From Pseudomonas argentinensis (GTDB lineage: Bacteria; Pseudomonadota; Gammaproteobacteria; Pseudomonadales; Pseudomonadaceae): a stretch of 64,000 bases of DNA. Location of the stretch: positions 62,001-126,000 of the forward strand of contig NZ_CP056087.1 in the NCBI RefSeq assembly GCF_001839655.2, read 5' to 3'. The translations under genes were made by a program, and so were the position numbers. Numbering within the stretch: position 1 is the stretch's first letter; every line of letters begins with the position of its first letter. Below the pieces are notes generated by a model. That model did no database searches, was not told the origin of the DNA, and saw only the letters and a list, made by a program, of their open reading frames with translations. Below are positions 7,754 through 17,985 of the stretch, piece after piece.

Positions 7754-8722
7754 TCAACCCCGCGGCGCGTAGGCGAATACGTCGGCACGCATCTGGTGGG
7801 CGTCCATCCCCGCGCCCACCAGCGCATCCAGCGTTGCATAGACCATGCTCGGTGAACCGCTGGCGTAGACGTGCAGCGCACGCAGCTCCGCGAAGTCTTC
7901 ACGAACGGCCTCGTGCAACAGGCCGCAGCGGCCCTGCCAACCGCACTGGTCGCTGACCACCCGATGCAGAGACAGGTTGGGAAGCGCCTGCCACTCGTCC
8001 CAATGGGGCAATTGGTAGAAGTCTTCAGGACGCCGCGCGCCCCAGTACAGATGCACCGGGTGCTGGAAACCCCGCGAGCGGCATTCCTCGATCAGGCTGT
8101 GCATCTGCGCCATGCCGGTACCCGCGGCGATCAGCACCAAGGGCCCGTCTGGCAGCTCGGCCAGGTGGGCATCGCCGAACGGCAGCTGCACACGCGCCGT
8201 GCCCTGCTCGCGCAGCTGCTGCAGCAGGTTTAGCGCACTCGCTTCGCGCCCCAGAATGTGCAGCTCTAGATCACGGCCCTGCTGCGGTGCCGAGGCCAGG
8301 GAAAAGGCCGACTTCTCGCCATCCTGACGCTCGATTAGCAGGTACTGGCCGGCGTGGTAGCGTGGCGGCTTGCCGGCCGGCGCACGCAGCAGCACACGCC
8401 ACACGTCGCCACCGGCCTCGATGCAATCCAGCACTTGGCAACCCAGGCTGCGCACCGGCAGTTCGCCGGGCAGCAGCACGCCGTCCCAGTGCAGCACGCA
8501 GTCTTCCAGCGGCTCGGCGATGCAGGTGTACAGCTCGCCATGGTCCAGCTCGGCGCCGTTCTGGCGCACGCGGCCCTCCACCAGCAGCGCGGCGCAGACA
8601 TGGCAATTGCCGTTGCGACAGCTTTGCGGACAGCTGTAGCCCAGGCGTCGGGCGGCATCCAGGATGGCCTCGCCGGCGTCGACATCGAGCACTGCGCCGG
8701 AGGGTTGCAGGGTGACCTTCAT
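7754..8722 (-). CDS. 2Fe-2S ferredoxin/FAD/NAD reductase (CDP-6-deoxy-glucoseen reductase-like)
   Basis: A protein of 322 residues: an N-terminal plant-type ferredoxin domain with CRNGNCHVC (cysteines in C-x4-C-x2-C) and a fourth cysteine in LYTCIAEP, then an FAD domain (FSLASAP after GEKSAF) and an NAD domain (LIAAGTGMAQMHSLIEE). This is the AscD/RfbI-like flavodoxin-reductase layout often annotated as CDP-6-deoxy-delta-3,4-glucoseen reductase. In pseudomonads it sits next to ubiD, and in some bacteria homologues act in flavin supply, so the sugar-pathway name is probably inherited. The ATG at 8720-8722 shares its A with the ubiD stop (TGATG); a TTG at 8725 is less likely. Confidence 0.87.
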   Translation of the reverse strand: MKVTLQPSGAVLDVDAGEAILDAARRLGYSCPQSCRNGNCHVCAALLVEGRVRQNGAELDHGELYTCIAEPLEDCVLHWDGVLLPGELPVRSLGCQVLDCIEAGGDVWRVLLRAPAGKPPRYHAGQYLLIERQDGEKSAFSLASAPQQGRDLELHILGREASALNLLQQLREQGTARVQLPFGDAHLAELPDGPLVLIAAGTGMAQMHSLIEECRSRGFQHPVHLYWGARRPEDFYQLPHWDEWQALPNLSLHRVVSDQCGWQGRCGLLHEAVREDFAELRALHVYASGSPSMVYATLDALVGAGMDAHQMRADVFAYAPRG

Positions 8723-10188
8723 CAATCGATTCCCAACTCGCTCCAGATTTCATCGACCCGCCTGGTGACCGCTTCGTCCTTGACGATGGCGCGGCCCCAC
8801 TCGCGACTGGTCTCCCCCGGCCACTTGTGTGTGGCATCCAGGCCCATCTTCGAGCCCAGGCCGGAGATCGGCGAGGCGAAATCCAGGTAGTCGATCGGCG
8901 TATTCTCGATCATCACCGTGTCGCGCTTGGGATCCATGCGCGTGGTGATGGCCCAGATCACGTCGTTCCAGTCGCGGGCATCGATGTCGTCATCGGTGAC
9001 GATAACGAACTTGGTGTACATGAACTGTCGCAGGAACGACCACACACCGAGCATCACGCGCTTGGCGTGGCCCGGGTACTGCTTCTTCATGGTCACCACC
9101 GCCATGCGGTAGGAACAGCCTTCCGGCGGCAGGTAGAAGTCGGTGATCTCGGGGAACTGCTTCTGCAGAATCGGCACGAACACTTCGTTCAGCGCCACCC
9201 CGAGAATCGCCGGTTCATCTGGTGGCCGGCCGGTGTAGGTGCTGTGGTAGATCGGCTCGCGACGGCGGGTGATGCGCTCGACGGTGAACACCGGGAAGGT
9301 GTCGACCTCGTTGTAGTAACCGGTATGGTCGCCATAGGGGCCTTCCGGCGCAGTCTCGCCGGGGTGGATCACGCCCTCGAGGACGATCTCGGCACTGGCC
9401 GGCACCTGCAGGTCGCTGCCGATGGCCTTGACCAGCTCGGTGCGATGGCCGCGCAACAGACCGGCGAAGGCGTATTCGGAGAGGGTATCGGGTACCGGCG
9501 TGACGGCACCAAGGATGGTCGCCGGGTCCGCGCCCAGGGCCACGCACACCGGATAGGGTTTGCCCGGATGTTTCTGGCACCATTCGCGATAATCCAGCGC
9601 ACCGCCGCGGTGGCTGAGCCAGCGCATGATCACCTTGTTGCGGCCGATCACCTGCTGACGGTAGATACCGAGGTTCTGGCGCTCCTTGTTGGGCCCCTTG
9701 GTGATGGTCAGGCCCCAGGTGATCAGCGGCGCCACGTCGCCCGGCCAGCAATGCTGGATCGGCAATTTGGCCAGATCGACATCGTCGCCCTCCTCGATTA
9801 CTTCATGGCAGGGCGCATCCTTGAGCACCTTGGGCGCCATGCTGATGACCTTCTTGAAGATCGGCAGCTTGTTCCAGGCATCCTTGAGGCCCTTCGGCGG
9901 CTCGGGCTCCTTGAGAAAGGCCAGCAGCTTGCCGATTTCGCGCAGCTCGGAAACGTCCTCGGCGCCCATGCCCAGCGCCACGCGCTTGGGCGTGCCGAAC
10001 AGATTGCCGAGTACCGGAACGCTGTGGCCGGTGGGGTTCTCGAACAGCAGTGCCGGGCCGCCCTTGCGCAGGGTACGGTCGCACACTTCGGTCATTTCCA
10101 GGATCGGCGATACCGGCGCCGTGATGCGCTTGAGCTCGCCGCGCGCTTCCAGGCCGCGGATAAAGTCGCGCAGATCGCGATACTGCAT
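8722..10188 (-). CDS. ubiD: 4-hydroxy-3-polyprenylbenzoate decarboxylase UbiD
   Basis: A protein of 488 residues of the UbiD family, which uses prenylated FMN (made by UbiX) to decarboxylate the ubiquinone ring precursor. Family blocks seen are [20 protein letters not shown] at the start, [38 protein letters not shown], and the catalytic-region motif [12 protein letters not shown]. Length matches E. coli UbiD (497). It is translationally coupled to the reductase downstream. The gene lies downstream of rho on the same strand but is separated from it by a terminator. Confidence 0.96.
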   Translation of the reverse strand: MQYRDLRDFIRGLEARGELKRITAPVSPILEMTEVCDRTLRKGGPALLFENPTGHSVPVLGNLFGTPKRVALGMGAEDVSELREIGKLLAFLKEPEPPKGLKDAWNKLPIFKKVISMAPKVLKDAPCHEVIEEGDDVDLAKLPIQHCWPGDVAPLITWGLTITKGPNKERQNLGIYRQQVIGRNKVIMRWLSHRGGALDYREWCQKHPGKPYPVCVALGADPATILGAVTPVPDTLSEYAFAGLLRGHRTELVKAIGSDLQVPASAEIVLEGVIHPGETAPEGPYGDHTGYYNEVDTFPVFTVERITRRREPIYHSTYTGRPPDEPAILGVALNEVFVPILQKQFPEITDFYLPPEGCSYRMAVVTMKKQYPGHAKRVMLGVWSFLRQFMYTKFVIVTDDDIDARDWNDVIWAITTRMDPKRDTVMIENTPIDYLDFASPISGLGSKMGLDATHKWPGETSREWGRAIVKDEAVTRRVDEIWSELGID

Positions 10189-10269
10189 GCTGGAACCTCA
10201 CTCGAATCGGGGCGCAAAGTTTAGCGCCGAAGTCGGACTTGCAGAACAATGTCGATACTACAGACAAAC

Positions 10270-10294
10270 AAAAGCCGGGTTTCCCCGGCTTTTT
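10270..10294 (-). terminator. Rho-independent terminator downstream of rho
   Basis: Stem AGCCGGG/CCCGGCT (10273-10279 with 10284-10290), loop TTTC, with A and T runs on both sides. It lies about 90 bases past the rho stop and before ubiD on the reverse strand. Confidence 0.8.
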
Positions 10295-10381
10295 GTGCCA
10301 CCAGTAAGTGCTGGATCCTAGCGAACGAAGGTCAGGCGAGCCGGTTTTCAACGGCACTTGGCATTCGCGCGGCAGATCCGC

Positions 10382-11641
10382 TTACTTGCGCTTCATGGAC
10401 ATGAAGAACTCGTCGTTGGTCTTGGTAGCCTTGAGCTTGTCGATCAGGAACTCGATGGCGGCGATTTCGTCCATCGGGTGCAGCAACTTGCGCAGGATCC
10501 ACATGCGCTGCAGTTCGTCTTCGGCGGTCAGCAACTCTTCGCGGCGGGTACCGGCGCGGTTGATGTTGATGGCCGGAAATACGCGTTTTTCGGCAATACG
10601 ACGATCCAGGGGCAGCTCCATGTTGCCGGTACCCTTGAATTCTTCGTAGATCACTTCGTCCATCTTCGAGCCGGTTTCCACCAGCGCGGTGGCGATGATG
10701 GTCAGCGAGCCGCCTTCCTCGATGTTACGCGCGGCGCCGAAGAAGCGTTTCGGCTTCTCCAGGGCATGGGCGTCGACACCACCGGTCAGCACCTTGCCGG
10801 AGCTCGGGATCACGGTGTTGTAGGCGCGGGCCAGACGGGTGATGGAGTCGAGCAGGATGACCACGTCCTTCTTGTGCTCGACCAGGCGCTTGGCCTTCTC
10901 GATGACCATCTCGGCAACCTGCACGTGGCGGGTCGGCGGCTCGTCGAAGGTGGAGGCAACCACTTCGCCGCGCACGGTGCGCTGCATCTCGGTCACTTCT
11001 TCCGGGCGCTCGTCGATCAGCAGAACGATCAGGTGGCACTCGGGGTTGTTACGGGTGATGTTCGAGGCGATGTTCTGCAGCATGATGGTCTTGCCCGCTT
11101 TCGGCGGGGCGACGATCAGGCCGCGCTGGCCCTTGCCGATCGGCGCGCAGAGGTCGATCACGCGGCCGGTGATGTCCTCGGTGGAGCCATTGCCAGCTTC
11201 CATGGTCAGGCGCTGGTTCGGGAACAGGGGCGTCAGGTTCTCGAACAGGATCTTGTTTTTGGCGTTTTCCGGACGGTCGAAGTTGATGCTGTCGACCTTG
11301 AGCAGGGCGAAGTAACGCTCGCCTTCCTTCGGCGGGCGGATCTTGCCGACGATGGTGTCACCGGTACGCAGGTTGAAGCGGCGGATCTGGCTCGGCGAGA
11401 CGTAGATGTCATCGGGGCCGGCGAGATAGGAAGCGTCTGCGCTGCGCAAGAAGCCGAAGCCGTCCTGGAGGATCTCCAGCACGCCGTCACCGGAAATTTC
11501 TTCACCGCCTTTGGCGTGTTTTTTCAACAGCGAGAAGATCACGTCCTGCTTGCGCGAGCGGGCCATGTTCTCGATGCCCATCTGCTCGGCCATTTCCAGC
11601 AGTTCGGTAATCGGCTTTTGCTTGAGTTCAGTCAGATTCAT
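10382..11641 (-). CDS. rho: Transcription termination factor Rho
   Basis: A protein of 419 residues, the same length as E. coli Rho. It is a hexameric RNA-dependent ATPase that ends transcription. The N-terminal helical domain starts [20 protein letters not shown]. The cold-shock RNA-binding domain contains [19 protein letters not shown]. The ATPase domain has Walker [12 protein letters not shown], the Q-loop-type [10 protein letters not shown], and Walker [17 protein letters not shown]. It is divergent from nothing; trxA lies upstream on the same strand behind its own terminator, the conserved trxA-rho order. Confidence 0.98.
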   Translation of the reverse strand: MNLTELKQKPITELLEMAEQMGIENMARSRKQDVIFSLLKKHAKGGEEISGDGVLEILQDGFGFLRSADASYLAGPDDIYVSPSQIRRFNLRTGDTIVGKIRPPKEGERYFALLKVDSINFDRPENAKNKILFENLTPLFPNQRLTMEAGNGSTEDITGRVIDLCAPIGKGQRGLIVAPPKAGKTIMLQNIASNITRNNPECHLIVLLIDERPEEVTEMQRTVRGEVVASTFDEPPTRHVQVAEMVIEKAKRLVEHKKDVVILLDSITRLARAYNTVIPSSGKVLTGGVDAHALEKPKRFFGAARNIEEGGSLTIIATALVETGSKMDEVIYEEFKGTGNMELPLDRRIAEKRVFPAININRAGTRREELLTAEDELQRMWILRKLLHPMDEIAAIEFLIDKLKATKTNDEFFMSMKRK

Positions 11642-11842
11642 ATAGGAATGACGTATTTATAAGAGGAGGGAATGGTAAGCATTGAGCTTGAGAGGCCGCA
11701 CCGCGAGGAGGCGACAGGCGCCCGCTTTATTGTCGAATGTTCGATTAGGAATGCGTCGGCAGCGGCGTGCAGGGGGTCACTTAGGAAAAGCGACGGCCCC
11801 GAATGTAACATCGGCTTTGCGAAGGCGTCTAGCCTTCAGGCA

Positions 11843-11873
11843 GAAAAAAGCCCCGTTGTCTACGGGGCTTTTC
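11843..11873 (-). terminator. Rho-independent terminator of trxA
   Basis: Stem AAAAGCCCCGT/ACGGGGCTTTT (11847-11857 with 11862-11872), loop TGTC-type, immediately after the trxA stop on the reverse strand, ending in a U run. Confidence 0.85.
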
Positions 11874-11881
11874 GGCGACGC

Positions 11882-12208
11882 TTACAGGTTGGCGTCGATG
11901 AAGGCAGCCAGCTGCGACTTGGACAGGGCGCCGACCTTGGTGGCTTCGACGCTGCCGTTCTTGAACAGCATCAGGGTCGGGATGCCGCGCACGCCATACT
12001 TGGGCGGCGTGTCCTGGTTTTCGTCGATGTTCAGTTTGCAGACCTTCAGCTTGCCCTGGTACTCCTTGGAGATTTCATCCAGCACCGGGGCGATCATCTT
12101 GCACGGGCCGCACCACTCGGCCCAGTAGTCGACCAGTACCGGCCCGTCTGCCTGGATGACGTCCTGGTCGAAGCTGGCATCGCTTACATTGGTGATGAAT
12201 TCACTCAT
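11882..12208 (-). CDS. trxA: Thioredoxin 1 TrxA
   Basis: A protein of 108 residues with the classical thioredoxin fold and active site [13 protein letters not shown] (Cys33 and Cys36), then the cis-proline loop [14 protein letters not shown]. It reduces cytosolic disulfides and is itself reduced by thioredoxin reductase. The start is the ATG at 12206-12208, with GGAGA upstream; the ATG at 12229 would add an untypical MPTRRLP extension. It is followed by a terminator and rho, and is divergent from ppx. Confidence 0.97.
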   Translation of the reverse strand: MSEFITNVSDASFDQDVIQADGPVLVDYWAEWCGPCKMIAPVLDEISKEYQGKLKVCKLNIDENQDTPPKYGVRGIPTLMLFKNGSVEATKVGALSKSQLAAFIDANL

Positions 12209-12461
12209 GGGAAGTCTCCGTGTTGGCACGCATAACGATAAAAGTGGCGGCCATGATAGCCCGGCTCGCGTGACACAGGAAGGCGCCCGCCATTGAGCTT
12301 AGCCATAGAGGCTATCGATACGGCCAATGGGCGAGGCCGCGCAGATTGCGTAAGGGAGGCGGCCCGATGGCAGCTGGCGCAGTGCCTGCGCGCGCGTATC
12401 CGTTGGCGTGCGCGGCCTATCGTGGCACGATGGCGGGGTTCTGCATCGAGATTGACTGATC

Positions 12462-13967
12462 ATGCCGCAAACCCATTCCGAGTCCTTTCCCCTGGTCGCC
12501 GCCATCGACCTGGGCTCCAACAGCTTTCACATGGTGTTGGCCAAGGCCGACCATGGCGAGATCCGTATCCTCGAACGGCTCGGTGACAAGGTACAGCTGG
12601 CGGCGGGCATCGACGAACAGCGCCAGCTCAGCGAAGAGGCCATGCAACGCGGCCTCGATTGCCTGAGCCGCTTCGCCCAACTGACCAACAGCCTGCCCCA
12701 GGGCGCGGTGCGCATCGTCGGCACCAACGCCCTGCGCGAGGCGCGCAACCGCGCCGAATTCATCCGCCGTGCCGAGGCGCTGTTGGGTCACCAGGTGGAA
12801 GTCATCTCCGGGCGCGAGGAAGCGCGCCTCATCTATCTGGGCGTCTCCCATTCGATCGCCGATACCCCGGGTAAGCGCCTGGTCGCCGATATCGGCGGCG
12901 GCAGTACCGAATTCATCATCGGCCAGCGCTTCGAGCCGTTGCTGCGCGAAAGCCTGCAGATGGGCTGCGTCAGCTACACGCAGCGTTATTTCAAGGATGG
13001 CAAGATCACCCCGGCTCGCTACGCCCAGGCCTATACGGCGGCGCGTCTGGAGATCATGGGCATCGAACACGGTCTGACCCGCCTCGGCTGGCAGGACGCG
13101 GTGGGCGCCTCGGGCACCATCAAGGCCATCGGCCTGGCGATCCAGTCCGCGGGGCTGAGCAACAACGGCGAAGTCACCGCCGAAGGCCTGGCCTGGCTCA
13201 AGCGCAAGGCGTTCAAGTGCGGCGATGTCGAGCGCCTTGACCTCGATGGTCTGAAACCCGACCGCCGGCCGATCTTCCCGGCCGGGCTGGCGATTCTGGA
13301 AGCCATCTTCGACGCCTGCGAACTGAACCGCATGAGCCACTCCGAAGGCGCATTGCGCGAAGGCGTGCTCTACGACCTGCTCGGCCGTCATCAACACGAA
13401 GACGTGCGCGAGCGCACCCTGTCGGCGTTCATGGAGCGCTACCATGTCGACCAGGAACAGGCGGCGCGGGTGGAAGCCAAGGCGCTGTCGGCCCTGGACA
13501 AGGTCGCCAAGGATTGGGAGCTGACCGACGACTGGCACCGCGAACTGCTCAGCTGGGCTGCCAAGGTGCACGAAGTCGGCCTGGACATCGCCCACTATCA
13601 GTACCACAAGCACGGCGCCTACCTGATCGAGCACTCCGACCTGGCCGGCTTCTCGCGCCAGGATCAGCAGATGCTCGCCCTGCTGGTGCGTGGCCACCGC
13701 CGCAACATCCCCCGGGAAAAGCTCACCGAGTTCGGCGCCGAGGGCGTCAAGCTGGTGCGCCTGTGCGTACTGCTGCGCTTCGCCATCCTGTTCCACCACA
13801 TTCGTGGCAGCCAGAACATGCCCAGCGTGCGCCTGAAGGTCGGCCCGTCCAGCCTGGCCATCGAGTTTCCCCAGGGCTGGCTGGCGGCCAACCCGCTGAC
13901 CCAGGCGGATTTCGAAAGCGAAGCCGAATGGCTCAAGCGCATCGACATGACCCTGACCGTCAGCTGA
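12462..13967 (+). CDS. ppx: Exopolyphosphatase Ppx
   Basis: A protein of 501 residues of the Ppx/GppA family that releases phosphate from polyphosphate ends. The actin-like ATPase fold shows phosphate 1, [16 protein letters not shown] (about residues 12-27), and phosphate 2, [14 protein letters not shown] (about 145-158). The C-terminal part is the HD-like helical domain ([20 protein letters not shown]). In P. aeruginosa ppx lies beside ppk; here the next gene is a DUF2218 protein, so ppk is not adjacent. About 250 bases separate it from the divergent trxA and hold no obvious gene. Confidence 0.96.
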   Translation: MPQTHSESFPLVAAIDLGSNSFHMVLAKADHGEIRILERLGDKVQLAAGIDEQRQLSEEAMQRGLDCLSRFAQLTNSLPQGAVRIVGTNALREARNRAEFIRRAEALLGHQVEVISGREEARLIYLGVSHSIADTPGKRLVADIGGGSTEFIIGQRFEPLLRESLQMGCVSYTQRYFKDGKITPARYAQAYTAARLEIMGIEHGLTRLGWQDAVGASGTIKAIGLAIQSAGLSNNGEVTAEGLAWLKRKAFKCGDVERLDLDGLKPDRRPIFPAGLAILEAIFDACELNRMSHSEGALREGVLYDLLGRHQHEDVRERTLSAFMERYHVDQEQAARVEAKALSALDKVAKDWELTDDWHRELLSWAAKVHEVGLDIAHYQYHKHGAYLIEHSDLAGFSRQDQQMLALLVRGHRRNIPREKLTEFGAEGVKLVRLCVLLRFAILFHHIRGSQNMPSVRLKVGPSSLAIEFPQGWLAANPLTQADFESEAEWLKRIDMTLTVS

Positions 13968-13981
13968 CGGGGGCGCCTGGA

Positions 13982-14272
13982 TCAGGCGCCTGAGGGCTCC
14001 CACTCGATAACCAGACCTTCCTGGCGGGCGAACCGTGGCAGGTGATCGTCGAGCACCGCGCGGATGCGCGCCGCGGCGCCTTCATCCGGCGCCTCGCAGG
14101 CGAAACGTAGCCCCTGCGCATCGGCGTACATCCGGCACAGCCCGAACGGAAAATCGGCTCTGGCCTGGTGCTCATCGAACTCGACAGCGATCTTGTGACG
14201 AAAATGCTTGCACAGCTTGGTCATGTACAGCGTGGCCGAAGCGGTGGCCACGGCGCCTTGAAATCGCATCAT
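13982..14272 (-). CDS. DUF2218 domain protein
   Basis: A protein of 96 residues of the DUF2218 family, with the characteristic pattern ALATASATLYMTKLCKHFRHK-like start (here ATASATLYMTKLCKHFRH), a central FPFGLCRMYAD and a C-terminal basic/acidic helix. DUF2218 genes often lie beside TonB-dependent siderophore receptors, and that is the case here: the receptor gene lies 76 bases upstream on the same strand. The family has no established activity; a role in intracellular siderophore or haem handling is only a guess from this association. Confidence 0.85.
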   Translation of the reverse strand: MMRFQGAVATASATLYMTKLCKHFRHKIAVEFDEHQARADFPFGLCRMYADAQGLRFACEAPDEGAAARIRAVLDDHLPRFARQEGLVIEWEPSGA

Positions 14273-14348
14273 GCAGGGCTCTCACGGTCTGGTTTCTTAT
14301 GGGGGGCGCAATGGGCGGCGCGGGCGACGTCCTCCTGCGCCGCCTGGC

Positions 14349-16571
14349 TCAGAAGGCGTAGCTCAGGCTGGTGTAGAAGGTCCGCCCCGGCTCGTTGTAG
14401 GTGTAGGCGCCCGCCTGTACGGCATTGCCTTCGCGGTACAGGCGCTTGTCGAAAAGGTTGTTGACGCCTGCGCCGACGCTCCAGCCGTCGCCCAGCCGAT
14501 AACTGCCGCCGAGCCCGGCCAGGGCATAGGGTGATATCTCCCGGCGCGCGTCGCCGCTCAGCAGGTTGCCCTGGTAGTCGTACTTGCCGGGGGTCTGCCG
14601 GCCGTACCAGGTTACCGTCGCCTGCAGGACCAGGGGCTCGCTGACCTGCCAGTCGAGCGTCGAGTTGACGGTGAACTCGGGAATGATCGACAGCGGCTCG
14701 CCGGTTTGCTTGTTGGTCGACTGCAGCATGTAGGTGAAATTGGTGCTCCAGTCCAGCGCCGGGCCGAGCGGCACCTTGAGGGTGCCTTCCAGGCCCTCGA
14801 CGACCGCCCGGGGCACGTTTTCCCAGCGGAAGATGTCGGCGTTGGCATAGCCGGCGTTGCTTCCGCCGGTGGCGCTGCCGACCGCCGTTCTGCCGGCCTC
14901 GATCTTGTTGCGGTAGTCGTTGCGGAACCAGGTGATACCGGCCACCCAGCCATCACGCTTGAACTCGATGCCCAGCTCCTTGTTGATGCTGGTTTCGGCG
15001 TCCAGGCTGTCGTTGCCCTGCAGGTAGCAGCTGCCGCCGGCGCCCCAGCAGCCCTGCCCGCGGCTGTAGAGCAGGTAATTGGGGTTGAGCTGGAACAGGT
15101 TGGGGGCCTTGTAGGCGCGGGCGATACCCGCCTTGACCACCAGTTCGTCCGTAAGCTCGTGGGACAGGTTGAGCGACGGGCTCCAGTTGCCGCCCACCAC
15201 GCTGTGACGGTCGAAACGCAGGCCCGGCGTCAGGGTGGTGCCTGGCCGTAGTTCGATGTTGTCCTCGATGAACACCGAGGCGATGCGCGCCGACGAATCG
15301 GTGGGTCGCGAGCTGCCACTGATGCCCGGCACCGAGCCCGCTTCGCTGGTGGTCTGGGTGTTGGAGAACGGGTCATCCATGCGCTGCTCGCTCCACTCGG
15401 CGCCGAGCGTCAGCACCTGCTCCAGCGCACCGGAAAGCGGCAGGCTGACCTCGCTATGGGCGGTGGTGCTCTGCAGCTCGATGGTGCCGAACAGGCTGCC
15501 GTTGATATTACCTTCCGGCCCGCCGGCCAGGCCTTCCTGCAAGCGACGGTTGCGGGTCTTCTCGTACTGCAGGTAGTTCAGGGTGGTGCCGAATGCCCAG
15601 TCACCGTGGTGGGTGATGGCGTAGTTCTCGCGGTAGACCACGTTGGTTTCCCGGCCCAGCCAGGGCGAACGGAAGCCGGCCAGCGCCGCCGAGGCGCTGT
15701 TGTTCATGCTGTCGCCGGCGTAGATGTTGCCCTGGCGGCTGAAACCGGCCTCGAGATCGAGGCTCTGCTGGTCGTTCAGGCGCCAGGACAAGAGGCTGTT
15801 GATGTCCTTGTTGCGCACGCCTTCGCGGCCCGCTGTGGAACGCGCGGTCGGGTCGATGGTATGGCCGCTGTTGATGTCCTCGTCGTCGGCATCGGTCTTG
15901 TTCAGGTTGCCATAGACGCGGTACGACAGGTTCTCCGCCAGCGGCCCGCTGAGGCCGAAGTTGAAGCGCCGCGTGGTGCCCTCCTCGCTGTGTTGCGGCG
16001 CGTTGGCGTACAGGCTGAGGTTGCCGTGGTGCTCGAGGTCGGCCTGCCTGGTGATGATGTTGATCACCCCGCCTGCCGCGCCGTTGCCATAACGCGCCGC
16101 CGCCGGGCCGCGCAGCACCTCGATGCGCTCGACCTGCTCGGCCGGCACCCAGTTGGTGTCGCCGCGGCTGTCACGGTCACCGCGCCAGCCATAGCGCACC
16201 GCGTTGCGCGAACTGATCGGTTTGCCGTCGACCAGGATCAGGGTGTTTTCCGGGCCCATGCCGCGGATGTCGATCTGCCGGTTGTTGCCACGCGCACCGG
16301 AGCCGCTGTTGCCGGTCAGGTTGACGCCGGGCTGCTTGCGGATGATATCGGCCAGGTCATTGGCCGGCGGCGCCTTGCGGATGTCCTCGGCACTGATCAG
16401 CGAAACCCCTGGCGCCTGCTTGAGCTCCTCCTGGGCCGTGGCCATGACCCGGGTCTCCTCCAGCTCGACGGCCTGATCGACCGGCTCCTGAGCCAGCGCA
16501 ACCGATCCGCCCGCCAGCAGCATCGCCAGTGCCAGACGATTGAGCGCCCAAACCCCGTGACCTGTGTTCAT
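14349..16571 (-). CDS. TonB-dependent siderophore receptor (FepA/PfeA-like)
   Basis: A protein of 740 residues with a signal peptide (RLALAMLLAGGSVALA), a TonB box region (ELEETRVMAT), a plug domain (NDLADIIRKQPGVNLTGNSG, then IDIRGMGPENTLILVDGKP and RIEVLRGPAAARYGNGAAGG), and a 22-strand barrel ending in YTSLSYAF with terminal phenylalanine. The plug and length fit the FepA/PfeA/BfnH catecholate branch. The start at 16571 has GGAGG just upstream; the frame extends to 16649 but without a leader-like sequence there. It is divergent from an AraC-family regulator, which probably controls it. Confidence 0.92.
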   Translation of the reverse strand: MNTGHGVWALNRLALAMLLAGGSVALAQEPVDQAVELEETRVMATAQEELKQAPGVSLISAEDIRKAPPANDLADIIRKQPGVNLTGNSGSGARGNNRQIDIRGMGPENTLILVDGKPISSRNAVRYGWRGDRDSRGDTNWVPAEQVERIEVLRGPAAARYGNGAAGGVINIITRQADLEHHGNLSLYANAPQHSEEGTTRRFNFGLSGPLAENLSYRVYGNLNKTDADDEDINSGHTIDPTARSTAGREGVRNKDINSLLSWRLNDQQSLDLEAGFSRQGNIYAGDSMNNSASAALAGFRSPWLGRETNVVYRENYAITHHGDWAFGTTLNYLQYEKTRNRRLQEGLAGGPEGNINGSLFGTIELQSTTAHSEVSLPLSGALEQVLTLGAEWSEQRMDDPFSNTQTTSEAGSVPGISGSSRPTDSSARIASVFIEDNIELRPGTTLTPGLRFDRHSVVGGNWSPSLNLSHELTDELVVKAGIARAYKAPNLFQLNPNYLLYSRGQGCWGAGGSCYLQGNDSLDAETSINKELGIEFKRDGWVAGITWFRNDYRNKIEAGRTAVGSATGGSNAGYANADIFRWENVPRAVVEGLEGTLKVPLGPALDWSTNFTYMLQSTNKQTGEPLSIIPEFTVNSTLDWQVSEPLVLQATVTWYGRQTPGKYDYQGNLLSGDARREISPYALAGLGGSYRLGDGWSVGAGVNNLFDKRLYREGNAVQAGAYTYNEPGRTFYTSLSYAF

Positions 16572-16592
16572 CAACTGCCTCCTCCCCAAGAT

Positions 16593-16615
16593 AAATACGC
16601 AACCGATTCGTATTT
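16593..16615. promoter_or_regulatory. Palindrome in the receptor promoter (possible Fur box)
   Basis: AAATACG and CGTATTT form a perfect 7-bp inverted repeat around a 9-base centre, just upstream of the receptor start. Position and AT-rich arms fit a Fur operator, but the match to the GATAAT-hexamer consensus is weak. The surrounding 346-base gap (16572-16917) also holds the direct repeat at 16653 and otherwise shows nothing identifiable. Confidence 0.35.
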
Positions 16616-16652
16616 GCATGGGGAGATTTTCCCATGGCAAAACAGCCAAAAG

Positions 16653-16681
16653 GTTTGCGCAAACAACGATGATGTTTGCGC
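16653..16681. promoter_or_regulatory. Direct repeat, probable AraC-family binding site
   Basis: GTTTGCGC occurs twice (16653-16660 and 16674-16681), exactly 21 bases apart, two helical turns, in the shared promoter region of the siderophore receptor and the AraC-type regulator. This geometry is typical of direct half-sites read by AraC-family dimers or the two HTHs of a monomer. The assignment to this regulator is inference. Confidence 0.45.
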
Positions 16682-16917
16682 CAGATCAACCCGTCAGGCA
16701 TTTACGCTTAGGAATCATTTGCATTTAAGCTTCTGGCAGCGTTAGGCTTCCCGGGCGTTTCCGATCAGGGTGCAGGCGAATCCATCCATGGTTCGCGGCC
16801 GGCACCTGGCCCGCCACAAGCGGGTACTCGGACTCGCGCCAGCCCTCCTTCATCCGGCTGCTACCGCGCGCCGAATCAGCCCAGGTCAGCCGTCATGCCA
16901 GCCGCGAGGCCTCGATC

Positions 16918-17889
16918 ATGAACACCGTCCTCCATCCGCAGGAACTGATCCGCCAGATCGGTCCTGAGCTGGGCCCGCAGTTGCGCCTGCTCGACAGCGA
17001 ATCCTCACAGGCCAACCTGTTTCGCGGCAAGTTGCGCTGGCTGCACCTGCGCTCGGGCCTGTCGCTGCATTGCAGCGACTGCCATGAGCTGAGCACCTTC
17101 AGCACGCAGCTGCAGATCGAGCCGCGCCTGAACTTCGTGCTGTTTCTCGACGGCCACAGCGACGTGCGCTACGACGACCGCGCGGCACGCTTCGGCAGCG
17201 AGCGCGGGCGGGGTGAAGGCATCGCGGTGGCGCTGGCCGAACCGGTGCTGTTCTCCCGCCAGGCGCGGCGCGGTAGCCATATCCGCAAGCTGGTGATCAG
17301 CCTGTCGCCGCAGTGGTTGGACGCCGGCGGCCTGGACGGCCAGAACCAATGTGCGGCGATCGAACGCTTCAGCCGCCAGCACCTGGCCATGCTGCGCTGG
17401 CAACCCTCGGCGCGGCTGCGCACCCTGGCTGAGCAGATTCTCAACCCGCCGGGCTATAACCCGCTGCTGGAAAACCTCTACCTGGAAAGCCGCAGCCTGG
17501 AAATCACCGGCGAGGCCCTGGCGATGATCAGCCAGCAAGGCACGCAGCCGTTGCAGGGCCTGCGCCCCCACGAACACCAGCGCATCCGCCGCGTGCTGGA
17601 ACTGCTCGACAGTGGCCAGGCCGACCAGTGGAACACCGACGCCATCGCCCGCGAAGCCGGCATCAACATCAACAGCCTGCAACGCCAGTTTCAGGCCAGC
17701 CAGGGCATGACGCTGTTCGAGTACCAGCGCGTGCGCAAGCTCAAACAGGCTCGCGAAGCCCTCGAACGCGACGGTATCAGCGTGACCGAAGCCGCCTGGC
17801 GGGCGGGCTATGGCAGTGCGGCCAACTTCGCAACGGCGTTCAAGCGCCAGTTCGGCCTGACGCCCAGGCAGGTGCGCTCGCTGCTGTAG
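16918..17889 (+). CDS. AraC-family regulator (PchR-like)
   Basis: A protein of 323 residues. The N-terminal ligand-sensing half contains stretches like LNFVLFLDGHSDVRYDDRAA and the C-terminal AraC HTH contains NTDAIAREAGININSLQRQF and VTEAAWRAGYGSAANFATAF, ending in FGLTPRQVRSL. PchR-type regulators bind a ferri-siderophore and activate the matching receptor. This gene is divergent from a TonB-dependent receptor with a 346-base gap carrying a direct repeat, so a receptor activator role is likely. The start at 16918 (MNTVLHPQELIRQIG) is supported only by frame and length. Confidence 0.9.
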   Translation: MNTVLHPQELIRQIGPELGPQLRLLDSESSQANLFRGKLRWLHLRSGLSLHCSDCHELSTFSTQLQIEPRLNFVLFLDGHSDVRYDDRAARFGSERGRGEGIAVALAEPVLFSRQARRGSHIRKLVISLSPQWLDAGGLDGQNQCAAIERFSRQHLAMLRWQPSARLRTLAEQILNPPGYNPLLENLYLESRSLEITGEALAMISQQGTQPLQGLRPHEHQRIRRVLELLDSGQADQWNTDAIAREAGININSLQRQFQASQGMTLFEYQRVRKLKQAREALERDGISVTEAAWRAGYGSAANFATAFKRQFGLTPRQVRSLL

Positions 17890-17985
17890 TTCCCCCCTGG
17901 TAACGCCGCGCAACGAGCTATTTTTGACAGCTTCAATAACCATCAGGATAGAATCCGGGCTGGCCTTAAAACCTTACCAAGAGTG

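Noticed and set aside
12417..14003. Long reverse frame across ppx considered as ppk
   Set aside because: It is antisense to ppx and lacks polyphosphate kinase motifs.
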